A model generated the notes under the pieces. That model worked only from the letters and a program-made list of their open reading frames with translations. It was not told the DNA's origin and ran no database searches. From Propionispora vibrioides (lineage in GTDB: Bacteria; Bacillota; Negativicutes; Propionisporales; Propionisporaceae), in the NCBI RefSeq assembly GCF_900110485.1, contig NZ_FODY01000005.1, positions 15,093 to 79,092 on the forward strand: a DNA stretch of 64,000 nucleotides, read 5' to 3'. Each line of letters begins with the position of its first letter. Position 1 is the stretch's first letter. The translations under genes and the position numbers were made by a program. Shown here one piece after another: positions 27,590 to 35,542 of this stretch.

Positions 27590-27735
27590 TCCACTTATTT
27601 ACGAACTATAAAAAAACTAAAAACGGATGGTATATACTACCATCCGCCAAAAAGCATAAATATACATCATGCCCATATGGACCTTACGAACTTTCCGTTG
27701 TAAGGTGAGAAGCGGATGGCTTCTGCTTACTACTA
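27590..27735 (-). promoter_or_regulatory. L20-type autoregulatory leader and attenuator of infC-rpmI-rplT
   Basis: The minus-strand leader contains AGCCATCCGCTTCTCACCTTAC, characteristic of Firmicutes infC leaders (the CTTCTCACC block). A strong hairpin follows: CGGATGGTA, loop, TACCATCCG, T-run. That hairpin just upstream of infC is probably the L20-dependent terminator. Confidence 0.75.
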
Positions 27736-27785
27736 TTCTTCACTTGACTATAATATCATTCACCAGTTCACAAGTCAAGCAATTT

Positions 27786-29696
27786 TCAATTTTTTTCCCT
27801 GATTTCCTTAAGCAGCTGGGGCACGAACTCCGCTACCGGCTGGCTGCCCAGATCGCCCTGGCCTCTTTTGCGCACGGCAACACTGCTCGTTTCCTGCTCC
27901 TTATCACCAACCACCAGCGTATACGGCACTTTTTGCACCTGAGCTTCACGGATTTTGTAGCCGATTTTTTCATTCCGGTCGTCAATTTCCACCCGGATAT
28001 CCTGCTCCCGCATTTGCTGCGCAACAGCCCGGGCATAAGCGACATGACGGTCGGTAATAGGCAGCAGTTTAACCTGCACCGGCGCTAACCAGGCCGGGAA
28101 GGCTCCGGCATAATGCTCAATCAGAATGCCGATAAACCGCTCCATGCTGCCGTAAGCCACACGGTGAATCATAACCGGACGGTGTTTTTGTCCGTCCTCG
28201 CCGATATAGTTTAGATCAAATTTCTCTGGCAGCAGCATGTCCAGTTGGATGGTGCCGCACTGCCAGGTACGTCCGATGGAATCTTTCAGATGGAAATCTA
28301 TTTTCGGACCGTAAAACGCACCATCGCCAGGATTAATCTTATAATCCATACCGCACTCTTCCAGGGCTTCCTGCAAAGCCTTGGTTGCCACTTCCCAAAT
28401 CGCATCGTCGCCCATTGCCTTTTCCGGTTTGGTGCTCAGCTCAGCGTGATAAGACAGGCCAAAAGTGCTGTATACCTGGTTAAACAAATCAATAACCCCT
28501 TTAATCTCGGTCTTGATCTGCGACGGCAGCATGAAGATATGGGCGTCATCCTGGGTGAAGCTGCGTACCCGCATCAAGCCGTGCAAGGCGCCGGACAGTT
28601 CATGACGGTGCACCAGACCCAGTTCGGCCGTACGCAAGGGTAGGTCACGGTAGCTGTGATGCTGGGTGCGATATACCAAAATACCGCCGGGACAGTTCAT
28701 CGGTTTAACGGCATAGCCTTCGTCATCAATTTGGGTAAAGTACATATTGTCCCGGTAATGATCCCAGTGGCCCGATTGCTGCCATAGCTTCTGACTGAGA
28801 ATAATCGGCGTTTTGATTTCCTGATAGCCGTATTTTACATGCAGCTTACGCCAGAAAGTTTCCAGTTCGTTGCGGATAATCATACCTTTGGGGTGAAAGA
28901 ACGGGAAGCCCGGCCCCTCATCCTGAATGCTAAAGAGGTCCAGTTCACGGCCCAGTTTGCGATGATCCCGTTTAGCGGCTTCTTCCAGCATGGTAAGGTA
29001 GGCGTCCAGTTCGGCTTTTTTCTCAAAGGCCGTTCCGTATATCCGCTGCAGCATTTTACGTTTTTCATCGCCGCGCCAGTAAGCTCCCGCTAACGTTTGC
29101 AGCTTAATCGCTTTGACCTTGCCTGTGGATGCCACGTGGGGGCCGGCACACAGGTCGACAAACTCACCCTGTCGGTATAAAGAAATGACGGCATCTTCCG
29201 GCAGGTCGCGAATCAGTTCCACCTTGTAAGACTCACCTTTTTCCTCAAAGAACCGAACCGCCTCAGCGCGCTCCATTTCCAACCTTTCAATCGGCAGGTC
29301 TTCTTTCACGATGCGCTCCATCTCAGCCTGAATACGGGCTAAATCCTCCGGGGTAAACGTAACGGGCGCATCAAAGTCATAGTAAAAACCGTTGGCAATC
29401 GCCGGACCGATAGCAATCTGCACATCGCTATACAGCCGTTTTACCGCCTGGGCCATAATGTGGGAAGCACTGTGCCGCAAAGCATCTTTCCCTTCCTGAT
29501 CTTCAAACGTCAGAAACTCTATTTTGGCGTCCTTGGTTAGCCGGCGGGCCAGGTCCAATACCTTACCGTCCACCTTCGCCGCCAATGCGGTTTTGGCCAG
29601 GCTGCGGCTGATTGACTGTGCCACTTCTCCCAGTGTCTGGTTGGCTTCCACTTCCCGAATCGAACCGTTGTTTAACTCAATATGAATATGTCCCAT
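27786..29696 (-). CDS. thrS: Threonyl-tRNA synthetase
   Basis: A 636-residue ThrRS. It has an N-terminal TGS domain (1-62), an editing domain with HSASHIMAQAV and the later CAGPHV, a class II core with motif 2 RTAELGLVHRHELSGALHGLMRVRSF-type sequence (zinc ligands in MNCPGG and nearby His), motif 3 VAYGSMERFIGILIEHY, and a C-terminal anticodon-binding domain (KLLPITDRHVAYA). AGGAGG lies before the ATG. It is transcribed from a T-box leader, and infC follows with its own leader. Confidence 0.96.
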   Translation of the reverse strand: MGHIHIELNNGSIREVEANQTLGEVAQSISRSLAKTALAAKVDGKVLDLARRLTKDAKIEFLTFEDQEGKDALRHSASHIMAQAVKRLYSDVQIAIGPAIANGFYYDFDAPVTFTPEDLARIQAEMERIVKEDLPIERLEMERAEAVRFFEEKGESYKVELIRDLPEDAVISLYRQGEFVDLCAGPHVASTGKVKAIKLQTLAGAYWRGDEKRKMLQRIYGTAFEKKAELDAYLTMLEEAAKRDHRKLGRELDLFSIQDEGPGFPFFHPKGMIIRNELETFWRKLHVKYGYQEIKTPIILSQKLWQQSGHWDHYRDNMYFTQIDDEGYAVKPMNCPGGILVYRTQHHSYRDLPLRTAELGLVHRHELSGALHGLMRVRSFTQDDAHIFMLPSQIKTEIKGVIDLFNQVYSTFGLSYHAELSTKPEKAMGDDAIWEVATKALQEALEECGMDYKINPGDGAFYGPKIDFHLKDSIGRTWQCGTIQLDMLLPEKFDLNYIGEDGQKHRPVMIHRVAYGSMERFIGILIEHYAGAFPAWLAPVQVKLLPITDRHVAYARAVAQQMREQDIRVEIDDRNEKIGYKIREAQVQKVPYTLVVGDKEQETSSVAVRKRGQGDLGSQPVAEFVPQLLKEIREKN

Positions 29697-29740
29697 TTGT
29701 AATCCCTCCTAAATAAAAGCTAAAAGCTGACAAAAATAGA

Positions 29741-30175
29741 AAACTCCCGTCCCACGTAGGGACGGGAGTATACCCGCGGTTCCACCCTGATTAGTTTTAA
29801 AAAAACTCATCTCGTATATGCTATGCTAACGGACATATAACCCGGCCCGGCTTACTTAGTACTTTGCACCCCCTAATTCTGTATCATTCTGGCGGTATAT
29901 TTTTCGCAATACTGCGTTGTCAACGTCTTACATATTTCCGATATGTGCGACGTTTCCGCCTTATCTTGCGAAAAATCTCCTCGCCAGTCTAGCACAGTCT
30001 TAGGGGCTGCAAGGTACTATTCAACCGGACAGTTCAGAGGCGGTAACAATAGGTAGCTACGTTAAAGATGCTTGCAGCCGGTGACATCTTCTCTCTGTAA
30101 CGCCTTGCTTATTGCCATATCCTCGTCATTACTTTTACTTTACTATTATATTCTCTAAATTATAGCTGATCCCTT
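29741..30175 (-). promoter_or_regulatory. T-box leader of thrS, carrying a family III element
   Basis: On the minus strand AGGGTGGAACCGCGG (29788-29774) is the T-box, followed by the terminator ACTCCCGTCCC..GGGACGGGAGT. Stem I with AGAGAGAAGATG lies at the 5' end. ACC triplets suited to Thr are present but I cannot choose the specifier. Between stem I and the antiterminator, 29859-30017 is a long inverted repeat of family III, unusual for a T-box. Confidence 0.85.
29859..30017. repeat. Family III element within the thrS T-box leader
   Basis: The arms GTACTTTGCACCCCCTAA and TTAGGGGCTGCAAGGTAC are inverted. Inner arms TTTTTCGCAATA and TTGCGAAAAAT, and the core CATATTTCCGATATG with GACGTTTCCGCCTT, match other family III units. 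Confidence 0.7.
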
Positions 30176-30183
30176 GCCTGTTG

Positions 30184-31095
30184 TCAATTATCCGGCGTAA
30201 TATTTCCCAAAACATATGGCCGGCAAAGACTGCAGCCCTTGCAGATTGTCACACGGCCCTCAAATATATTTTTGATGATCTCGACCGTATCCTGCGTTTT
30301 TTGCGGGTCGCAGCCATGCAGTACAATCTCTTGCGGTGCCAGGGTGATTAAAGCGGTAACCAGGAGGTCCCCATAATTAATTTCGTCCGCGCTCTGACTG
30401 ATATAGCTCTCGAGGTACTGATTGTGGATGGAATTACCTGCCGTGTCAATGATTTTAAAGACTCCCTCAGGATCGATCACTATGTGCACTTCATCCGCCT
30501 GGGGTTCCTGTATATCGACAAAATAACGCAGTACACGGATGAACTCTTTATATTCCAATTCCATCATGAAGTCCTCTACCACATCATCCACCAGATGGAC
30601 CAGTTCTTCGCGATAATCTTTCAGGCGAAAGTTGATAAATCCTTCCACCACCAATTCGTGATGATGATCCAGATAATCGGTCAGTCTTGACAATATTTGC
30701 TTGCGGCGATCAACCAGGCAGAAATCAATGACATTTGTTTTATTCCCGTTTAATGCTTTCAGGGTGTTCTCATAAACAGCCGTCCGTTCTTCCTCGTTGA
30801 AGTAATGGTAGTTCTGGTTAATGATCTTGCGGATAATATTCTTTTCTTCATCGGCCACAATCAATTCGGAAACAATTTGAGCCACATAATCCTTCAAGAG
30901 CTGCTTGATGCGTTCATAGCTGCGGAAGGATAGCTCACCGTCGACGACATTGCAACCAAGAAAGGTATAATTGCCTTTGCTGGTTTCATCTATCGCGACC
31001 TGAAATCCTTCCTGCGCCAATGCAACACAATCTTTCTGAAGTTTTACCCGAATCTCATCCGTTGCTCCGGTCAAGCCTACAGAAAGCAATTTCAA
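30184..31095 (-). CDS. ytxC: YtxC-like sporulation protein
   Basis: About 303 residues, all-helical and charged, with IRKIINQNYHYFNEEE, VIDFCLVDRRKQIL and a closing CDPQKTQDTVEIIKNIFEGRVTICKGCSLC. It matches the YtxC family found next to thrS in spore formers; the function is unknown. AAGGGAG lies too close to the GTG at 31104, so I prefer TTG 31095. The C-terminal CKGCSLC could bind a metal. Confidence 0.8.
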   Translation of the reverse strand: MKLLSVGLTGATDEIRVKLQKDCVALAQEGFQVAIDETSKGNYTFLGCNVVDGELSFRSYERIKQLLKDYVAQIVSELIVADEEKNIIRKIINQNYHYFNEEERTAVYENTLKALNGNKTNVIDFCLVDRRKQILSRLTDYLDHHHELVVEGFINFRLKDYREELVHLVDDVVEDFMMELEYKEFIRVLRYFVDIQEPQADEVHIVIDPEGVFKIIDTAGNSIHNQYLESYISQSADEINYGDLLVTALITLAPQEIVLHGCDPQKTQDTVEIIKNIFEGRVTICKGCSLCRPYVLGNITPDN

Positions 31096-31164
31096 GAACC
31101 TCACTCCCTTCTAATGTATTATATGTACTAAAAAATATTTGCATACAAAAACGGGCAGGCTATC

Positions 31165-31201
31165 GTCTGTCCGTGTAAAAAACATTTTTATACGGACAGA
31201 C
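31165..31201. promoter_or_regulatory. Inverted repeat between ytxC and the Lrp-aminotransferase unit
   Basis: GTCTGTCCGTGTA and TATACGGACAGAC form a near-perfect 13-base inverted repeat. It sits just upstream of a -35 box, so it could be an operator for the Lrp-like regulator; a small stem loop in the ytxC leader is an alternative. Confidence 0.4.
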
Positions 31202-31206
31202 TGTAC

Positions 31207-31235
31207 TTGCAATAATAAAATTACTATGGTACTAT
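31207..31235 (+). promoter_or_regulatory. Probable sigma-A promoter of the T-box/Lrp/aminotransferase transcript
   Basis: TTGCAA, a 17-base spacer and TACTAT, located just before the T-box leader. Confidence 0.5.
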
Positions 31236-31239
31236 ATTC

Positions 31240-31490
31240 AAAAATGACTTAATGTGAATGTGATGACAGGGATAGTACGTATCGCGTGTTTTGCTCAGAG
31301 AGCCGGGTAAGGTGTGAGCCGGCGCAGGAACCGCTACGGAATGCCACCCTCGAACAGCCTGCGGAAAACTAATAGTAAGCATGGCCGTAGCCTGGCGTTA
31401 ACAGGAAAAAGTGAGCCCCACAGGCTAAACTAGGTGGTACCACGGGAATATTTTCTCGTCCTTTTCAGGACGGGATTTTTTTATTTTATA
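31240..31490 (+). promoter_or_regulatory. T-box leader upstream of Lrp-like regulator and aminotransferase
   Basis: It contains AGAGAGCCGG-type stem I sequence, the T-box AGGTGGTACCACGGG at 31432-31446, and the terminator CGTCCTTTTCAGGACG followed by T-run. The specifier region reads GGAATGCCACC; with one base after GAA the codon would be GCC (Ala), in the other register TGC (Cys). This choice is by eye. It should couple the two genes to charging of that tRNA. Confidence 0.75.
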
Positions 31491-31504
31491 AGGAGGTTTT
31501 TTAC

Positions 31505-31984
31505 GTGATTGAATTATTAGAGCTCTTAGAAAAGGACCATACCCTGCCGCTTGACCAACTGGCGGTCATGCTGAACAAGCCTCAGTCGGAAATTGAAAAA
31601 GCCATCAAGCGGCTGGAAAATGAAAAGATCATCGTGAAATACCACACGATCATCAACTGGGATAAGGCAGGGGTGGATAGTGTCACCGCCATTATCGCCG
31701 TAAAAATAACGCCGCAGCGCGAAGTCGGTTTTGATTCGGTAGCCGAACGTATTTACCGGTTTCCCGAAGTGCGCAGCCTGTATCTGATGTCCGGAGCCTA
31801 TGACCTGCTGGCCATGATCGAGGGCAGTTCGCTCAAGGAAGTGGCCAACTTCGTATCCACCAAACTTTCTACCATTGACGGCGTCGTCAGCACAACCACG
31901 CATTTTATGCTGAAAAAGTACAAAGAAGCCCATGTGATCATGGATGACCGGGAAGCCGATCACCGGTTGGTGGTGTCGCCATGA
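31505..31984 (+). CDS. Lrp/AsnC-family transcriptional regulator
   Basis: 159 residues. An N-terminal winged helix (LPLDQLAVMLNKPQSEIEKAIKRLENEKII) precedes a RAM ligand-binding domain (SVTAIIAVKITPQREVGF, VRSLYLMSGAYDLLAMIEG). GTG start with AAGGAGG. Its stop overlaps the aminotransferase start as ATGA. Such Lrp proteins sense amino acids; here it probably controls the adjacent aminotransferase, itself in a T-box operon. Confidence 0.9.
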   Translation: MIELLELLEKDHTLPLDQLAVMLNKPQSEIEKAIKRLENEKIIVKYHTIINWDKAGVDSVTAIIAVKITPQREVGFDSVAERIYRFPEVRSLYLMSGAYDLLAMIEGSSLKEVANFVSTKLSTIDGVVSTTTHFMLKKYKEAHVIMDDREADHRLVVSP

Positions 31985-33150
31985 ACTGGGCTGAACGCAT
32001 CTCGCCGGTAGTCAACTCCATCCCTCCCTCCGGCATCCGGCGTTTTTTCGATATCGTTTCAGAAATGGAGGACGTCATTTCACTGGGCGTAGGCGAGCCT
32101 GACTTCATTACGCCCTGGCATATTCGCGACAGTTGTGTCGACGGCCTGCACCGGGGCTATACTTCCTACACTTCCAACTTTGGCCTGCTGGAGCTTCGCG
32201 AAGAGATTGCCCGGCTCAAACAAAATGAATTCGGCGTTACCTATAATCCACGCAACGAGATTCTGGTCACGGTCGGCGTAAGCGAAGCGCTTGACCTGGC
32301 GATGCGGGCTTTGCTTTGTCCCGGCGACGAGGTCCTGATCCCGGAGCCCTGCTATGTATCGTACAAGGCCTGCGTCACCCTATCCGGCGGCGTTCCGGTG
32401 CCTGTATCGACCACTCTGGAAACAGAGTTCCGGGTAACCGTAGAGCAACTGGAAAGCAAAGTTACACCCCGTACCAAGCTATTAATTATCGGCTATCCCA
32501 ACAATCCCACCGGTGCCGTTATGCCCCGGGAGGAGCTTGAAAAAATCGCCGGTTTTGCCAAAAAGTACGACCTCATTGTCATTTCCGACGAAATCTACGG
32601 TAAGCTGACCTATGACGGCCAGCATACCTGTTTTGCTTCCCTGCCGGATATGAAAGACCGTACCATCTTGCTGGACGGTTTTTCTAAGGCCTACGCCATG
32701 ACCGGCTGGCGCATCGGCTATGCCATGGGCAACCCCGATTTTATTGCGGCTATGACTAAAATTCATCAGTATACTATGCTTTGCGCGCCGATAACTGCCC
32801 AGATCGCCGCTATTGAAGCCCTGCGGCGCGGCGAAAAGGCTGTCCAGCAGATGGTCGGCGAGTACAACTTCCGTCGCCGGCTCATGCTGGACGGTCTGCA
32901 CAACGCCGGTTTGTCCTGTTTTGAGCCCAAGGGCGCCTTTTACATCTTTCCTTCTATTAAAGAGACCGGCTTATCGTCCTTGGCTTTTGCCGAACAACTG
33001 TTGAAAGCAGAGAAAGTGGCTTTAGTCCCCGGCGATGCCTTCGGCACCTGCGGCGAAGGCTTTGTCCGCTGTTCCTATGCCACCTCCAGCGACAATCTGG
33101 CCGAGGCCCTGGAACGCATCGCCTGTTTCGTAAAACGGTTATCCCGCTAG
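31981..33150 (+). CDS. PLP-dependent class I aminotransferase
   Basis: A 389-residue fold-type I aminotransferase. It shows ISLGVGEPDF at the N-terminus, NNPTGAV with the PLP-contacting Asn, ISDEIYGKLTYDG, the Schiff-base Lys in LDGFSKAYAMTGWRIGY, and the carboxylate-binding Arg in EGFVRCSYATS. It resembles the PatA/AlaT-like aminotransferases that pair with an Lrp gene. The substrate is not readable; an Ala-type specifier in the T-box would fit an alanine-forming or -using enzyme. Confidence 0.9.
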   Translation: MNWAERISPVVNSIPPSGIRRFFDIVSEMEDVISLGVGEPDFITPWHIRDSCVDGLHRGYTSYTSNFGLLELREEIARLKQNEFGVTYNPRNEILVTVGVSEALDLAMRALLCPGDEVLIPEPCYVSYKACVTLSGGVPVPVSTTLETEFRVTVEQLESKVTPRTKLLIIGYPNNPTGAVMPREELEKIAGFAKKYDLIVISDEIYGKLTYDGQHTCFASLPDMKDRTILLDGFSKAYAMTGWRIGYAMGNPDFIAAMTKIHQYTMLCAPITAQIAAIEALRRGEKAVQQMVGEYNFRRRLMLDGLHNAGLSCFEPKGAFYIFPSIKETGLSSLAFAEQLLKAEKVALVPGDAFGTCGEGFVRCSYATSSDNLAEALERIACFVKRLSR

Positions 33151-33156
33151 AAATAT

Positions 33157-33199
33157 AAAAAGGCCGTAAAGACAGTCGTTCCTGTCTTCACGGCCTTTT
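33157..33199. terminator. Bidirectional terminator
   Basis: AAAAGGCCGTAAAGACAG paired with CTGTCTTCACGGCCTTTT, between the aminotransferase and the convergent small membrane gene. Confidence 0.85.
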
Positions 33200-33212
33200 C
33201 CGTTTATAAAAA

Positions 33213-33371
33213 TTAATCCTTGACCTTGTTATATAACGCAATAAAATAGAACACAATGGCAATGATACCGGCAATCTGGATAAATGTTAAGTTATGAATG
33301 TCCAAAATAGCAATCCATGCCACAAACAGCACCGATAAGATTTTATCCTTTGTCGAAAGCTTTTTAAACAA
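33213..33371 (-). CDS. Small membrane protein of unknown function
   Basis: About 52 residues from TTG 33371, which has AAAGGGGG upstream; an ATG at 33410 has no binding site. Two hydrophobic helices (ILSVLFVAWIAILDI, IQIAGIIAIVFYFIALY) are separated by HNLTF. No family recognised. It stands alone and converges on the aminotransferase gene. Confidence 0.5.
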   Translation of the reverse strand: MFKKLSTKDKILSVLFVAWIAILDIHNLTFIQIAGIIAIVFYFIALYNKVKD

Positions 33372-33502
33372 ACGCTTGCTTCCCCCTTTTGTTCTAGCTG
33401 CTATTATCATACCACAGATTGCCCAAAAATTCTAACCTAAATGGAATAACCCCGCAGCCGGCCGGGGCTGCGGGGTCGAAAAAATAAAGAAATGAAATCA
33501 GG

Positions 33503-33549
33503 GAGAAAACATCTCTTTATTTGTCCCGGTATCTCCGAGATGTTTTTAG
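33503..33549. terminator. Hairpins between the small membrane gene and the Cas2-like gene
   Basis: AAAACATCTC and GAGATGTTTTT pair around a 21-base loop. A separate GC-rich hairpin CCCCGCAGCC/GGCTGCGGGG lies at 33451-33476. Neither clearly belongs to a coding gene. Confidence 0.5.
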
Positions 33550-33678
33550 TATACCCCTTTTTTCTTTGAATTCCGTTTAGCTTAGAGCTATTTTGCTGTT
33601 TTTTTCTTAAGAATCAATCGGAAAGGATTCCTTACGGTGTCGGCGAATTGTATAGGATATAACAGAAAGGATACAGTG

Positions 33679-33951
33679 ATGATCTACACAATTACCTTTG
33701 CCATTGGCTCCAAGCAGCCTGATTATGACCGTCTTACCGCCGCACTCCGCGCCTTGGGCGATGCCATACCGGCCCTACCGTCCGTGTGGCTGCTGGACAG
33801 CCTCTATGACGCCAACCAGATTTTCGAGGCCATCGGTCGTTACCTTGCTCACGAAGATCGACTGTTTGTCGCCGAAATTACTGACAACAGCATGGGCTGG
33901 ATTGAGGAGCCGGCCAGTTATTGGCTGTCGCAAAAATTCGGACTCTATTAA
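33679..33951 (+). CDS. SinR-family (Cas2/VapD-fold-like) protein
   Basis: 90 residues from ATG 33679 (GAAAGGATAC upstream). Strand-helix-strand pattern MIYTITFAIGSKQPDYDRLTAALRAL, then SVWLLDSLYDANQIFEAIGRYLAHEDRLFVAEIT and an aromatic end. This resembles small ferredoxin-fold proteins annotated as 'SinR family' that are distant relatives of Cas2 and VapD. No CRISPR array, cas gene or toxin partner adjoins. The function is unknown. Confidence 0.55.
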   Translation: MIYTITFAIGSKQPDYDRLTAALRALGDAIPALPSVWLLDSLYDANQIFEAIGRYLAHEDRLFVAEITDNSMGWIEEPASYWLSQKFGLY

Positions 33952-33969
33952 AAAACAGCGCTTCCTCCA

Positions 33970-34000
33970 AACAGGCCGGCTATATGCCGGCCTGTTTTTG
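33970..34000. terminator. Bidirectional terminator
   Basis: AAACAGGCCGGC, loop TATAT, GCCGGCCTGTTT. Overlaps the stop region of the CytX gene and serves both converging genes. Confidence 0.85.
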
Positions 34001-35194
34001 CTGTCCTCCCACCTGGCGCACCAGCTTAAGCAATATGGCTGTGATAACCATGACCGGTATGGTCGCGCCGGCGATAAAATCAACCTCCAGCATTTGATAA
34101 TACAGCCAAACCCCAATGCCCCAAACGGCCAACGCCGGCCAGTCAACCAAGAGACCTGCTGTCACCTGCCGGCGGCCGTGCCAGAAATAATCGCTGAACA
34201 GAACAGCAAATAGCGGTGCAAAAACTGAGCCAATAGCCAGCAAAAAGTCCTGATAAAGTTCCATATCCACCGCAAGCGCCAGTGCCGTACCGATTGCCGT
34301 CAGTACTAACGCCATCCATTTTTCATTCCAGGCCGGCACCAGATTGGCAAAACTGACTCCGGCAGAATAGGCATCCATAAATGTAGTCGTCACAGTGGCC
34401 AGCACAATAATGCCCAGGGCGCCAAAGCCCAGACCAGCGGCCAGCATCATGGCCGACGGATCGGCACTACCGCTCACCAGTGCCGCTCCCAGGCCGATAA
34501 TATACATCCAGCAGCTGCCAACAAAATAGCCGGCCCAACTGCCCCACACGGCACCCTGGCGGTTTCGGGCAAAACGGGTGTAGTCGGCGATCAGCGGCAG
34601 CCAGGATAACGGCATAACCACGCTCAACTCCAACGCCCCGCCAAAAGATATGCCGCCAACCGCCTCTTTGGTCAGAGCGCCGGTATCATGAAAGACGACC
34701 TGGCTCAACATCACCGTTACGCCCAGCAGCAATACCACGGCAGCCATATTCAGTTTTTTCCAGCCTCCTTCGCGGCCCAGCGCAATCCATAGAGCTACCA
34801 GCGCGCCAATAAAAAGACTCCATACTTGCAGCTGGTCCCAGCCCCACAGCAGCCTGGTCACATCATTGGCTGAACGGGCAGCCGAAATGATCATGACTGC
34901 CGTCCAACCCACCAGTTGCAAAATATTTAAAGCAGAAAAAAGATAAGAGCCATATACCCCAAAAGAAATTCGCGTAGAAAACAAGGCTGGAATTCCCTCG
35001 CGGGCACCAATGTAGCCGCCCAAGGCCAGCAGCGTTGTTCCGGCCAGATGACCGAGGAGCACCGCCAGCAGTCCCTGCTTAAATCCCAGCGGCGCCAATA
35101 GACCGCCTGTCATAATCTCAGCGATTGATACCGCCGCACCAAACCATAAAAATAAAAAATGACTTCCCCGTACCGTCCGGTTATTTTCCTGCAT
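33980..35194 (-). CDS. cytX: CytX-like hydroxymethylpyrimidine permease
   Basis: 404 residues from ATG 35194. A twelve-helix NCS1 (cytosine/purine/uracil/thiamine/allantoin) permease with GGYIGAREGIPALFSTRISFG, LQLVGWTAVMI and SVVMPLSWLPLIADYTRFAR. The gene follows a TPP riboswitch, which identifies it as the thiamine-precursor branch (CytX) rather than a nucleobase carrier. It likely imports hydroxymethylpyrimidine for thiamine salvage. It is a single-gene unit. Confidence 0.9.
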   Translation of the reverse strand: MQENNRTVRGSHFLFLWFGAAVSIAEIMTGGLLAPLGFKQGLLAVLLGHLAGTTLLALGGYIGAREGIPALFSTRISFGVYGSYLFSALNILQLVGWTAVMIISAARSANDVTRLLWGWDQLQVWSLFIGALVALWIALGREGGWKKLNMAAVVLLLGVTVMLSQVVFHDTGALTKEAVGGISFGGALELSVVMPLSWLPLIADYTRFARNRQGAVWGSWAGYFVGSCWMYIIGLGAALVSGSADPSAMMLAAGLGFGALGIIVLATVTTTFMDAYSAGVSFANLVPAWNEKWMALVLTAIGTALALAVDMELYQDFLLAIGSVFAPLFAVLFSDYFWHGRRQVTAGLLVDWPALAVWGIGVWLYYQMLEVDFIAGATIPVMVITAILLKLVRQVGGQQKQAGI

Positions 35195-35384
35195 CTTAGT
35201 TCGTTCCTTTCCTAACAACCATTGATTTTCTTATCCTGGCTCCCATTAAAAGATTAGAAAGACTGCAAAGACCCCAAGCTTTTAGTGGAAGTTCAGTATT
35301 ACATCCCTACGGGATAAAAAAACTGCTTTCAATTACCATCAGCCCGGTCAATAAAAAAAGCATCCTCACGGATGCTAACGGTTA

Positions 35385-35505
35385 AAAACAGGCCCTTCTA
35401 TCCGTCATCCCTCCGCTGGCATTATCCAGATCAGGTTACAGGTCATAGACATATCGGGTCTATATCTCAGCCGGCCTTCCCAGCCCCCTGTGACAGGTAT
35501 GTAAT
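35385..35505 (-). promoter_or_regulatory. TPP riboswitch
   Basis: On the minus strand CAGGGGGCTGGGAAGGCCGGCTGAGAT, then TGTAACCTGATCTGGATAATGCCAGCGGAGGGA. These are the conserved THI-box segments (CTGAGA, ACCTGATCTGG, AGCGGAGGGA). It lies upstream of cytX and would lower its expression when thiamine pyrophosphate is plentiful. Confidence 0.93.
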
Positions 35506-35542
35506 TGGTATCAGCGTATCACAGATTTATCAAAAGGTCAAT

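Noticed and set aside
33679-33951. Cas2 gene of a CRISPR locus
   Set aside because: No cas1 and no repeat-spacer array in the window; only a fold-level resemblance.
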